From JAPSGM01 sp036556985 (GTDB lineage Bacteria > Chloroflexota > Limnocylindria > QHBO01), in NCBI GenBank assembly GCA_036556985.1, contig DATBIK010000019.1:1-20961 (forward strand): a stretch of DNA of 20,961 nucleotides. Reading direction: 5' to 3'. This document shows positions 14,966 through 20,961 of the stretch, in pieces. The position numbers and the translations under genes were made by a program. Under the pieces are notes generated by a model. The model was not told the DNA's origin. It saw nothing but the letters and a program-made list of their open reading frames with translations, and ran no database searches. Every line of letters starts with the position of its first letter. Within the stretch, counting starts at the first letter, position 1.

Positions 14966-16224
14966 GCGAGGAGCGCAGCCCGCTCGCCGGGCGCCGGATC
15001 GTCGTCGGCGTCACCGGCAGCATCGCGGCCTACAAGGCGGTGGCGCTCGTGCGCCTGCTGGCGGAGCGCGGCGCGATCGTGGACGTGGCGATGACGCCTG
15101 CCGCGACGCAGTTCGTGACGCCGCTCACCTTCGCCTCGCTCACGCATCGGCCGGTCGTCGACGACGTCATGGCCCTCGACGCAGACCAGCAGATCGCGCA
15201 CGTCGAGCTGGCCGAGGGGGCGGACGCGATCGTCATCGCCCCAGCCACCGCGAACGTCATCGCCGAGCTGGCCGCCGGCCTGGTCGGCGACGCGGTGACC
15301 GCCGTGGTCTGCGCCAGCCGGGCGCCGATCGTGGTGGCGCCAGCCATGGACGCCGGGATGTGGACGAACCCGGCCACGCAGCGCAACGTCGAGACGCTGC
15401 GCGGCTTCGGACACTACCTCGTCGAGCCGGAGGTCGGCGCGCTGGCCAGCGGCCTCACCGGCGTGGGGCGCCTCGCCGAGCCGCCGACAATCGTCGCGGC
15501 GGTGGAGCAGCTCTTCTCCCGCGCCGGCGACCTCGAGGGCCTGCACGTCGTGGTCAGCGCCGGCGGGACGCGCGAGCCCCTCGACCCGGTGCGCTTCATC
15601 GGCAACCGTTCGAGCGGGAAGATGGGGATCGCCATCGCCGAGGCCGCGCGTGACCGGGGCGCATCGGTCACCCTCATCGCCGGTGCAATGAGCGTGGCGC
15701 CGCCCCGCGGCGTGACCGTCGTCGACGCCATCACCGCCGCCGCCATGCGCGAAGCGGTCATCCGCACCGCGCCCGCGGCCGACATTCTGGTCATGGCCGC
15801 CGCCGTGGCCGATTTCGCGCCGAAGCGCCCATCCGCCAAGAAGATCAAGCGCGAGGGCCCCGGCCTGCAGGTCGAGCTCGTCCCGAACCCGGACATCGTG
15901 GCCGAGGTCGGAGAGATGCCGGACGACATGCGCCCGTTCCTCATCGGCTTCGCGGCCGAGTCGGACGAGCTCGAGGCGAACGCCCGCAGCAAGCTGCGCG
16001 ACAAGGGGCTCGACCTCATCGTGGGCAACACCGTGGGCGGGCCGTTCGACGCCATCGGCTCCGACGAGAACAAGGTGACGGTGTTCGGCGCCGAAGGCCC
16101 GCTCACCGAGTGGCCGATGCTGCCCAAGCGCCAGGTTGCCGAGCGGCTGTGGGACCTCATCGTCGACCGCTACCGCAAGGCGCGCCCCGAGCCCTCGGCC
16201 AGCCCTCGCTCGCGCCGCAGCTGA
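14962..16224 (+). CDS. coaBC: Bifunctional phosphopantothenoylcysteine decarboxylase / phosphopantothenate-cysteine ligase
   Basis: Catalyses two successive steps of CoA synthesis: ligation of cysteine to phosphopantothenate (CoaB, C-terminal) and FMN-dependent decarboxylation (CoaC, N-terminal). The 420-aa length fits the fused enzyme. CoaC (about 1-185) shows VGVTGSIAAYKA and the catalytic His80 in AHVELAEGADAIVIAPATANVI. Two usually conserved positions differ: the PAMN motif reads PAMD (Asp130), and the flap motif ACG, whose Cys is the active-site acid in E. coli Dfp, reads ASG (Ser163). CoaB (about 190-420) is canonical: VVVSAGGTREPLDPVRFIGN, SSGKMG, MAAAVADFAPK and KKIK. The GTG start at 14962 overlaps coaX. 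panC follows 2 bp after the stop. Confidence 0.94.
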   Translation: MSEERSPLAGRRIVVGVTGSIAAYKAVALVRLLAERGAIVDVAMTPAATQFVTPLTFASLTHRPVVDDVMALDADQQIAHVELAEGADAIVIAPATANVIAELAAGLVGDAVTAVVCASRAPIVVAPAMDAGMWTNPATQRNVETLRGFGHYLVEPEVGALASGLTGVGRLAEPPTIVAAVEQLFSRAGDLEGLHVVVSAGGTREPLDPVRFIGNRSSGKMGIAIAEAARDRGASVTLIAGAMSVAPPRGVTVVDAITAAAMREAVIRTAPAADILVMAAAVADFAPKRPSAKKIKREGPGLQVELVPNPDIVAEVGEMPDDMRPFLIGFAAESDELEANARSKLRDKGLDLIVGNTVGGPFDAIGSDENKVTVFGAEGPLTEWPMLPKRQVAERLWDLIVDRYRKARPEPSASPRSRRS

Positions 16225-16226
16225 CC

Positions 16227-17081
16227 GTGCAGGTCGTCCACGACGCGGCCGACCTGCGCGGGGCCATCCTGGAACGCCGCCTGGCCGGCGACTCGGTCGG
16301 ATTCGTGCCGACCATGGGCATGCTCCACGACGGCCAGCTCTCGCTCGTGCGACGGGCGCGCGCCGACAACGGCTGCGTGGTGGTGAGCTGCTTCACGAAC
16401 CCGCACGAGTTCGCCGCCCTCGACGAGCGCGACCATTCGGTCCGCGACGTCCCGCGCGACCTCGCGCTGCTCGAGCAGGCGAGCTGCGACGTGGCCTTCC
16501 TGCCGGACGTGGCGACCCTCTACCCGCCGGAGGACCGCACCCGGGTCACCGTCGAGGGGCTCACCCGCCAGCTGGAGGGCGCCTCGCGACCGGGACACCT
16601 CGACGGGCTGACGACGGTGATGCTCAAGCTCGTCAACCTCGTCGGCCCGGCGCGGATGTACCTCGGCCAGCGGCACGCCCAGCAGGTCGTCATCCTGCGG
16701 CGCATGCTCCGCGACCTGTTCATGAACGTGGAGCTGGTGGTGTGCCCCACCGTCCGCGAGAGCGACGGCCTCGCGGTCTCGAGCGCGAACGCGCGCCTGT
16801 CGATTGAGGAACGGGTCGCCGCCGCCTGCCTGCACGAGGCGGTCCGCGCGGCGAAGGACGCGTACGACCGCGGCGAGCGCTCCGCCGAGGTGCTCCGCGC
16901 GCGCATGCACGAGGCACTCGCCGCCGAGCCGCTGGCACGCCCGGACTACGTGAGCATCGCCGATGCCGAGAGCCTGGCTGAGCTCCAGCGCGTCTCCGGC
17001 CCGGCGCTGGCCATGGTGGCCGCCTGGGTCGGACGCACCCGGCTCACCGACAACGAGCCGCTGGCATGGGACGTGGCCTGA
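16227..17081 (+). CDS. panC: Pantoate-beta-alanine ligase family protein with altered active site
   Basis: By overall similarity this is pantothenate synthetase, which joins pantoate and beta-alanine using ATP. The 284-aa length and ordered motifs fit: VGFVPTMGMLHDG (25-36), LEGASRPGHLDGLTTVMLKLVNLV (from 117), PTVRESDGLAVSS (174-186). However, key residues differ from the canonical enzyme: the second His of the HxGH motif is Gln37; the pantoate-binding Gln of NPxQF is Glu61; the GxKD nucleotide/Mg pair is Arg149-His150; and the Arg of SSRN is Ala187. Normal synthetase activity is therefore uncertain, and a changed substrate or degenerate paralogue is possible. The start is a GTG at 16227, 2 bp after the coaBC stop, which gives the usual PanC N-terminus. 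No panB or panD is in the window. Last gene of the CoA operon. Confidence 0.85.
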   Translation: MQVVHDAADLRGAILERRLAGDSVGFVPTMGMLHDGQLSLVRRARADNGCVVVSCFTNPHEFAALDERDHSVRDVPRDLALLEQASCDVAFLPDVATLYPPEDRTRVTVEGLTRQLEGASRPGHLDGLTTVMLKLVNLVGPARMYLGQRHAQQVVILRRMLRDLFMNVELVVCPTVRESDGLAVSSANARLSIEERVAAACLHEAVRAAKDAYDRGERSAEVLRARMHEALAAEPLARPDYVSIADAESLAELQRVSGPALAMVAAWVGRTRLTDNEPLAWDVA

Positions 17082-17159
17082 GGACGCAGCCCACGGAGAG
17101 GTGGCCTGAACGGGCGAAATCGGTCCTCAAAGTACTAGTGCTGTCCCGCCCCGGATTCG

Positions 17160-17211
17160 TATGATGCGCCCTGGACCCGCGGTTCCGGTACGCGACCGGA
17201 GTCAGCCGCGG
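17160..17211 (+). other. Structured intergenic segment, possible small RNA
   Basis: Within the 186-bp gap after panC, a -10-like TATGAT (17160-17165) is followed by a nested inverted repeat: outer CCGCGG (17177-17182 and 17206-17211) enclosing TCCGGT (17184-17189) and ACCGGA (17195-17200) with a 5-nt loop. Together with the hairpin at 17216-17248, this would make an RNA of about 75 nt. No good -35 is visible, and CCGCGG is itself palindromic, so this is only a candidate. It is not a recognisable tRNA. The part 17082-17159 holds nothing I can name. Confidence 0.25.
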
Positions 17212-17215
17212 CCAC

Positions 17216-17248
17216 GGGAGGCCGGCGAGTGCCCACGACCGGCCTCCC
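17216..17248. terminator. Bidirectional terminator-like hairpin between panC and the HhH-GPD gene
   Basis: A perfect 10-bp stem, GGGAGGCCGG (17216-17225) and CCGGCCTCCC (17239-17248), with a 13-nt loop lies between the two convergent genes, 20 bp before the minus-strand stop at 17268. No long T run follows in either direction, as is common in GC-rich genomes, so the terminator call rests on stem strength and position. Confidence 0.6.
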
Positions 17249-17267
17249 CTTCATGTCCGGGGCCTCG

Positions 17268-17855
17268 TCAGGACCCCTCGGCAGCCTCGCGCAGCCTGGC
17301 CTTGTAGGCGCGCTTCTGGGCCTGGTACGTGGCCAGCGCCTCGGCCGAATCGACGTCACCCAGGGTCGGGTGCCTCGGCAGCGCCTCGTCGAGGCCGGGC
17401 AGCCGCACGCCGAAGCGGTGGTGGAGGATGGCGAGCATCGACCGCACCTTCATGTCGCCGAACGACGGCAACGCCGCGAGGCGGCGCTGCAGGTCACGGC
17501 CGTCGGTCGCATCGGTCCAGACCCGGGCGGCGTCCCCGCCGTACTGCTCACTGACGTGCGCGGCCAGCGCCTGGACCCGGCGGGCCATGGCGCTCGGGAA
17601 GCGGTGGAGCGCCGGCCGTGTGCGGAACGCCTCGTCGAGCTCGGCGGGGTCGGTGGCCGCGATCCGTGCGGGATCGAGATGGCCGATCCGGCGCCTCAGC
17701 TCGGCGGGGCCGCCGAAGGCCTTCTGCACCGGCACCTGCTGGTCGAGGGCGAAGCCGACGAGGAGCGCGAACGGGTCGGCCGCCAGCAGCCGATCGGCCT
17801 CGTCGTCGCCGGTGAAGTGGAGGCGCTCGGGCGCCGTGGCCGCGGTTGTCGTCAT
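17268..17855 (-). CDS. HhH-GPD family protein (base-excision-repair-like, uncharacterised subfamily)
   Basis: A 195-aa relative of the endonuclease III/AlkA DNA glycosylase superfamily, resembling the uncharacterised HhH-GPD subfamily common in actinobacteria. Typical stretches are LHFTGDDEADRLLAADPFALLVGFALDQQVPVQKAFGGP (about 12-50) and PALHRFPSAMARRVQALAAHVSEQYGGDAARVW. The helix-hairpin-helix equivalent is LAALPSFGDMKVRSMLAIL (about 127-143). The Lys that marks bifunctional glycosylases and the usual LPGVG hairpin are not conserved, and there is no 4Fe-4S cysteine set, so catalysis is uncertain. The start is taken at the ATG at 17855; an ATG at 17864 is equally possible, since neither has a clear ribosome binding site. 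It lies about 33 bp after the BioD/DRTGG gene, probably in the same transcript. Confidence 0.8.
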   Translation of the reverse strand: MTTTAATAPERLHFTGDDEADRLLAADPFALLVGFALDQQVPVQKAFGGPAELRRRIGHLDPARIAATDPAELDEAFRTRPALHRFPSAMARRVQALAAHVSEQYGGDAARVWTDATDGRDLQRRLAALPSFGDMKVRSMLAILHHRFGVRLPGLDEALPRHPTLGDVDSAEALATYQAQKRAYKARLREAAEGS

Positions 17856-17888
17856 GGCGCGCATGGTACGCGCGCCCGGCGGCAACGA

Positions 17889-18983
17889 CTACAGGCGGGC
17901 CAGCAGCGCGTCCGCGTCGAGCGACTCGCCGACGAGCCGGATGATGGTCTCGATCTTCTCCGTGTCGCCGGGGTGCGTCTTCACCAGCACGTCGTGGACC
18001 GCCTCCGCCGTGCGGTACGTGTCCGTCTCCACCAGGTAGCTCCACAGCCCGGCGGCGCGCATCCGGTCGAGCATGCCCGCGGGTGGGCGAAAGCCGCCGG
18101 TCAGGATCACGCCGGAGACGCGCGGTGGCCCGTCGGACGCCCCGCCGCCCAGGTCCAGCGCGGCGGCGAGCAGGTCGTCGCGGTCGCCGGGGGTGATGAG
18201 CAGCGTGCGGTCGCGGAGCAGCGGGACAGCGTGCTCGGCCCGCATGGCGCCGATCGCCACGTGGCCGATCGTCCGCTCCGGCGCCGGCTCTCCGGAGAGC
18301 CGCTCCCCGGGGAGATGCGACTCGAGCAGCTCCAGCGACGGGTTGGCGAGGAAGTCGCTGTACGGGATGCAGCCGAGCAGCTCGATCCCCTGCTGGGCCA
18401 GCCCGCGGCGCAGGACCTCGCGCAGCTCCGGGCTGGCGTCCACGTTCACCTTGTTCACCACCGCACCGATCACCCGCACCCCGTGCCGCTCGAAGAGCGC
18501 CTGGTTGAGGACGATCTCGTCGATCGGCCGCCCCACGCCGCCCTCGCTGACGATGATCACCGGCGCGTCGAGCAGGGCCGCCACCCGCGCGTTCGACAGG
18601 CCGATGACGGCGCCGACCCCGGCGTGCCCGGTGCCCTCCACGAGGAGCACGTCGCTGTCGCGGCCCAGGCGGTCGGCCGCGGCCACCACCTTGGCGGACA
18701 GGTCGTCGTCCACCCGGCCCATCACGAAGTCGCTCGTGAAGTGGCGCGGCACGGTCACGGGGCTCATGTCGGCCAGGGCATGGGGCAGGTCGAAGACCGC
18801 CTTCATGAGCACGGCGTCCTCGTCTGCACGCGCTCCGTCCACGAGGACGTAGCGCTGGCCGATGGGCTTGAGGAAGGCGAGCCGATGGCCGCTACCGGCG
18901 ATCGCCGCCGCCAGCCCGAGCGAGGTCGTCGTCTTGCCGCGGTTCTGCCCGGTGGCGGCCAGGAAGACGCGCCGGGCCGTCAC
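17889..18983 (-). CDS. Stand-alone P-loop protein with BioD-like and DRTGG domains (Pta N-terminal-like)
   Basis: A 364-aa protein resembling the N-terminal BioD-like half of long phosphotransacetylases, without the acetyltransferase domain. Residues 1-215 form the P-loop NTPase domain: FLAATGQNRGKTTTSLGLA (Walker A, 12-19), LAFLKPIGQRY, VLLVEGTGHAGVG and VIGAVVNKVN. Residues about 220-335 match the DRTGG domain: GHVAIGAMRAEHAVPLL, TLLITPGDRDDLL and VSGVILTGGFRPP. DRTGG domains are generally linked to ligand sensing; the true substrate is unknown. The GTG start at 18983 overlaps the stop of the preceding gene by 4 bp, so the two are translationally coupled. Dethiobiotin synthetase is a weaker alternative, because no other biotin genes are present and the DRTGG domain argues against it. 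Confidence 0.85.
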   Translation of the reverse strand: MTARRVFLAATGQNRGKTTTSLGLAAAIAGSGHRLAFLKPIGQRYVLVDGARADEDAVLMKAVFDLPHALADMSPVTVPRHFTSDFVMGRVDDDLSAKVVAAADRLGRDSDVLLVEGTGHAGVGAVIGLSNARVAALLDAPVIIVSEGGVGRPIDEIVLNQALFERHGVRVIGAVVNKVNVDASPELREVLRRGLAQQGIELLGCIPYSDFLANPSLELLESHLPGERLSGEPAPERTIGHVAIGAMRAEHAVPLLRDRTLLITPGDRDDLLAAALDLGGGASDGPPRVSGVILTGGFRPPAGMLDRMRAAGLWSYLVETDTYRTAEAVHDVLVKTHPGDTEKIETIIRLVGESLDADALLARL

Positions 18984-19588
18984 TCCCGGGCGGCCTTGGC
19001 CCGCCGCTCCACGCGCTCGACGCCCTCGCGCAGGCGCGCCACCAGCTCGGCGTCGAGCATGTCCGGCTCGAGGTGCTCCCCGAGCTTCTCCATCATGTCC
19101 GCCGCGATGGCCAGCAGGATGTCGGCATCGGCGATGAAGAACTGCGGCTCGTTGTTGTAGCGCACGAGCGTGAGCCGGCCCTGGAGCGCGGTGCCGCCGT
19201 CCCCGTGGCTGACCTGGGTGCCGAAGTTGTGGCCCTGGATGCCGTCCGGGTTGTTCAGGAAGTTCAGGGCGTTGTCGATGGCCAGGCCGAAGCGCGCCCG
19301 CCAGGACACGATCCTCTCGTGGACGTCCGGCGGCACGCCGATCTCCCCCACCTCCTCGAACACCTCGCGCGTGACGGTGAGCAGGCCAACCAGCGTCGAG
19401 CCGGCACGGTTGCCGAGCATGACCTGGAGGCTGCGCTCGAGGGTGAAGACGTCCGAGTCGAAGCGCGGCGAGGTGGTGACCTCGGCCAGCAGGTCCTCGA
19501 CGTTGTCGAGCGCCCCCGCGTCGGTGAGCGCGTTGGCCAGGTTCAGGATCTCCTCACGGAAGAGGAAGCGCTCCTCGTGATCGAGCAT
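18980..19588 (-). CDS. Protein of unknown function coupled to the BioD/DRTGG gene
   Basis: A 202-aa protein I do not recognise. It begins MLDHEERFLFREEIL and is rich in charged helices (about 1-90). It then has a Gly/Asn-rich section, NFLNNPDGIQGHNFGTQVSHGDGGTALQG (about 117-145), that looks like a beta region, and a C-terminal helix ending in VERVERRAKAARE. No membrane segment or signal peptide is seen. Good evidence for real coding: a GGAGG stands 7 nt before the ATG at 19588, the composition is balanced, and the stop overlaps the next gene's GTG by 4 bp (18980-18983), implying partnership with the P-loop protein. A -10-like TATGCT (19620-19625) lies upstream. The operator-like palindromes at 19672-19803 may also control it. 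Confidence 0.75.
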   Translation of the reverse strand: MLDHEERFLFREEILNLANALTDAGALDNVEDLLAEVTTSPRFDSDVFTLERSLQVMLGNRAGSTLVGLLTVTREVFEEVGEIGVPPDVHERIVSWRARFGLAIDNALNFLNNPDGIQGHNFGTQVSHGDGGTALQGRLTLVRYNNEPQFFIADADILLAIAADMMEKLGEHLEPDMLDAELVARLREGVERVERRAKAARE

Positions 19589-19671
19589 CGGGTGCCTCCG
19601 GGATGAGCGAGACCGACACAGCATAGGACCGATGTCGCGGAAGCACGACCGACAAGGACATTCCCCGCCAT

Positions 19672-19803
19672 GTACGACTGTGGGTCGTACGAAGCGGCCG
19701 GCCTGACGTCGCGCTCTGTCAGCCACGCAGGAGCGTACGACTGGTGGTCGTACCTGGCAGGAAGCGCCGGGGCCGTGACGCGTACCACGACTGATGGTCG
19801 TAT
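19672..19803. promoter_or_regulatory. Three operator-like palindromes in a divergent intergenic region
   Basis: The 308-bp gap 19589-19896 separates two divergent genes. It contains three copies of one palindrome. Copy 1 (19672-19690) and copy 2 (19735-19753) are perfect: GTACGAC-N5-GTCGTAC. Copy 3 (19787-19801) keeps ACGAC-N5-GTCGT. All three share ACGACTGNNGGTCGT, with the spacer asymmetry in the same orientation, and copies 2 and 3 are followed by CTGGCAGGA. Centres lie at 19681, 19744 and 19794, that is 63 and 50 bp apart. The best reading is binding sites for a dimeric regulator encoded elsewhere. On the plus side a weak -10 TAGCAT (19844-19849) follows them. Confidence 0.6.
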
Positions 19804-19896
19804 CTGGCAGGAGCAGCTGGCGCCCTGCGGCGCGGAACTGCGCTAGCATCGGTCGCCCCGGCCCGAGCCAGACTCCCCGAAGCTGGAGGCGTTCCC

Positions 19897-20478
19897 ATGA
19901 CCGAAGTGCTGCTCTTCCACCATGCCCAGGGCCTGACCCCGGGCGTCCTCGCATTCGCCGATGCGCTGCGCGCCGAGGGGCACGTGGTCCATACCCCCGA
20001 CCTCTACGATGGACGGACGTTCGACACCCTCGACGAGGGGATGGCGCACGCGAAGGAGCTCGGCTTCGACGACATCCTCGAGCGCGGCGTCCGGACGGCG
20101 GATGCCCTGCCGGCGGACATCGTCTACGCCGGCTTCTCGCTCGGGGAGATGGCGGCCCAGAAGCTGGCCCAGACCCGCGCCGGCGCGCGCGGGGCGCTCC
20201 TCTTCTACAGCTGCATCCCGATCAGCGGGGAGTGGGCTTTCGGCCCCTGGCCGGAGGGCGTCCCGGTCCAGATCCACGGCATGGACGCCGACCCGATCTT
20301 CGTCGGCGAGGGGGACATCGAGGCCGCCCGTGAGATCGTGGCCACGGTCGAGGACGCGGAGCTGTTCCTCTATCCCGGCGACCAGCACTACTTCGCCGAC
20401 AGCTCGCTGCCCTCCTACGACGCGGAGGCCACGGCCCTGTTGACACGCCGCGTGCTGGACTTCCTGGCCCGGGTCTGA
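19897..20478 (+). CDS. Dienelactone hydrolase family alpha/beta-hydrolase
   Basis: A 193-aa cytoplasmic alpha/beta-hydrolase of the dienelactone hydrolase family. It starts MTEVLLFHHAQGLTPGV, has the early HTPDLYDGRTFDTLDEG segment typical of the family, the nucleophile elbow AGFSLGEMAAQ (Gly79 to Gly83, Ser81 as nucleophile), the acid region HGMDADPIFV (Asp132) and the catalytic His164 in YPGDQHYFAD. Classic DLH uses Cys at the elbow; here it is Ser, as in many uncharacterised relatives, so the substrate is unknown and chlorocatechol degradation should not be assumed. The ATG at 19897 has a perfect GGAGG at 19885-19889, 7 nt upstream. It probably stands alone, under the palindrome cluster upstream. 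Confidence 0.9.
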   Translation: MTEVLLFHHAQGLTPGVLAFADALRAEGHVVHTPDLYDGRTFDTLDEGMAHAKELGFDDILERGVRTADALPADIVYAGFSLGEMAAQKLAQTRAGARGALLFYSCIPISGEWAFGPWPEGVPVQIHGMDADPIFVGEGDIEAAREIVATVEDAELFLYPGDQHYFADSSLPSYDAEATALLTRRVLDFLARV

Positions 20479-20494
20479 GCCGCGGTCAGTCTGC

Positions 20495-20725
20495 CTATCG
20501 CGCCTTCAGCGCCTGCGAGCACGCCTCGGCGTAGCGCGCGTCGAACTCGTCCGGCGGTCCCTGCATCGGCCAGTCGATCTCGTCCTCAGTGCCCAGCTGC
20601 CTCGCCCGCTCACGGACCTCCTCACGGTGTGCGGCGCACCACGCCGCGTCCGTCTCCGAGAGGCGCGCGCAACCCGGAACAGCCAGGACGACGATCAGCA
20701 AAAAGATTCGTGTCCAGCGATGCAT
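20495..20725 (-). CDS. Small lipoprotein, function unknown
   Basis: A 76-aa protein with a lipoprotein signal peptide: MHRWTR, a hydrophobic stretch FLLIVVLAVPG, then Cys19 in VPGC, an acceptable lipobox. The mature part of about 58 residues is charged and contains two more cysteines (Cys30 and Cys69) that could form a disulfide. No family is recognised. A CGGAGC sequence stands just before the ATG at 20725, and CTCCGAG occurs twice nearby on the plus strand (20729-20735 and 20741-20747). It is convergent with the hydrolase gene, with only 16 bp between stops, and lies downstream of glutamate dehydrogenase after a terminator hairpin. The signal peptide supports real coding, though the gene is short. 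Confidence 0.65.
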   Translation of the reverse strand: MHRWTRIFLLIVVLAVPGCARLSETDAAWCAAHREEVRERARQLGTEDEIDWPMQGPPDEFDARYAEACSQALKAR

Positions 20726-20791
20726 CGGCTCCGAGATTACCTCCGAGCCGACTCGAGTCCAGAGCTAAACGTCCTGGAGCCGAACATGCGC

Positions 20792-20819
20792 GGAGCCCCG
20801 GGACGGATCCCGGGGCTCC
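20792..20819 (-). terminator. Terminator hairpin after glutamate dehydrogenase
   Basis: A perfect 11-bp stem, GGAGCCCCGGG (20792-20802) and CCCGGGGCTCC (20809-20819), with a 6-nt loop begins 25 bp beyond the stop of the minus-strand dehydrogenase gene. No T run follows. Strength and position support transcription termination, separating it from the lipoprotein gene. Confidence 0.75.
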
Positions 20820-20843
20820 CATCAGTCCAGGAGGGCGATCGGC

Positions 20844-20961
20844 CTACGGGTACAGGCCGCGCAGGGTCGTCGCCTCGGCGACGCGCGAGACGGCGACCAT
20901 GTAGGCCGCGGCCCGCATGTCGACCTCGCGGGTCGTGCTCATGCGGTGCACGTCGTTGAAG
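20844..20961 (-). CDS. gdhA: Glutamate dehydrogenase, C-terminal end (cut by window edge)
   Basis: Only the last 39 codons are present. They read FNDVHRMSTTREVDMRAAAY, then a further MVAVSRVAEATTLRGLYP ending in TAG at 20844-20846. This is the standard end of Glu/Leu/Phe/Val dehydrogenases, where RxAAYxxAxxRVAEAxxxRGxYP closes the NAD(P)-binding half. Glutamate dehydrogenase interconverts glutamate and 2-oxoglutarate plus ammonia. The family call is firm, and glutamate rather than leucine specificity is inferred from the RGLYP ending. The catalytic part lies outside the window. Confidence 0.8.
   Translation of the reverse strand, partial: FNDVHRMSTTREVDMRAAAYMVAVSRVAEATTLRGLYP

Noticed and set aside
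16227..17081. panC as a pseudogene
   Set aside because: The reading frame is full length with conserved scaffold motifs and tight operon spacing. Substituted residues suggest changed function rather than decay.
17172..17248. tRNA gene in the structured region after panC
   Set aside because: The stems do not form a cloverleaf and there is no anticodon arm, T-loop GTTCRANYC motif or CCA-compatible acceptor.
17889..18983. Dethiobiotin synthetase (bioD)
   Set aside because: The N-terminal half is BioD-like, but a C-terminal DRTGG domain and the absence of any biotin gene fit the phosphotransacetylase N-terminal family better.
19672..19803. CRISPR-like array or mobile-element ends
   Set aside because: Only three short palindromes at unequal spacing (63 and 50 bp), no unique equal-length spacers, no cas genes, no transposase and no target-site duplications.
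20750..20759. Palindrome GACTCGAGTC upstream of the lipoprotein gene as an operator
   Set aside because: A single 10-bp palindrome with no spacer and no second copy is too weak in GC-rich DNA to call.

Overview
The window is GC-rich bacterial chromosome, densely packed with chromosomal genes. I see no insertion sequence, integrase, CRISPR array, tRNA or rRNA. Several features fit a member of the Chloroflexota (Limnocylindria-like): a class I lysyl-tRNA synthetase, a K+-independent membrane pyrophosphatase, a sigma-54 with an extra zinc-ribbon-like motif, GTG/TTG starts with 4-bp ATGA/GTGA overlaps, and -10 boxes placed very close to start codons. An actinobacterial relative cannot be excluded. 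The taxonomy is an inference from gene content; no marker gene was aligned.

Layout: (1) 1-2750, minus strand: greA, class I lysS and serS (cut by the window edge), read from a near-consensus TTGACA-N17-TACAAT promoter through a long structured leader. (2) 2750-5978, minus: hppA (proton-pumping pyrophosphatase) followed 7 bp later by uppP, so PPi-driven proton pumping sits beside recycling of the cell-wall lipid carrier. (3) 5979-10186, minus: a histidine-phosphatase-family enzyme, rpoN with its own TATAAT box, and, 6 bp after rpoN, a membrane-anchored Big_5/TolB-propeller surface protein. (4) 10263-14044: lepB on plus, whose tail overlaps that of ndk on minus. The ndk cluster reads unknown protein, M16 zinc protease, TPR-like protein, ndk. 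(5) 14153-17081, plus: a CoA pathway operon coaX-coaBC-panC with overlapping or nearly touching genes and an operator-like palindrome at its promoter. CoaBC and especially PanC carry replacements at residues normally essential for catalysis. (6) 17082-17267: a structured intergenic stretch ending in a strong hairpin between convergent genes. (7) 17268-19588, minus: an unrecognised 202-aa protein, a stand-alone BioD/DRTGG P-loop protein, and an HhH-GPD family protein. (8) 19589-19896: a 308-bp divergent intergenic region with three copies of one palindrome, followed by a dienelactone-hydrolase-like gene on plus. (9) 20495-20961, minus: a small lipoprotein, a terminator hairpin, and the C-terminal end of glutamate dehydrogenase.

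Most genes are housekeeping. The most unusual signals are the PanC with five altered active-site positions, the triple palindrome at 19672-19803, the zinc-ribbon-like insertion in sigma-54, the palindrome at the coaX promoter, and the structured greA leader. I did not find a convincing new defence or mobile system.
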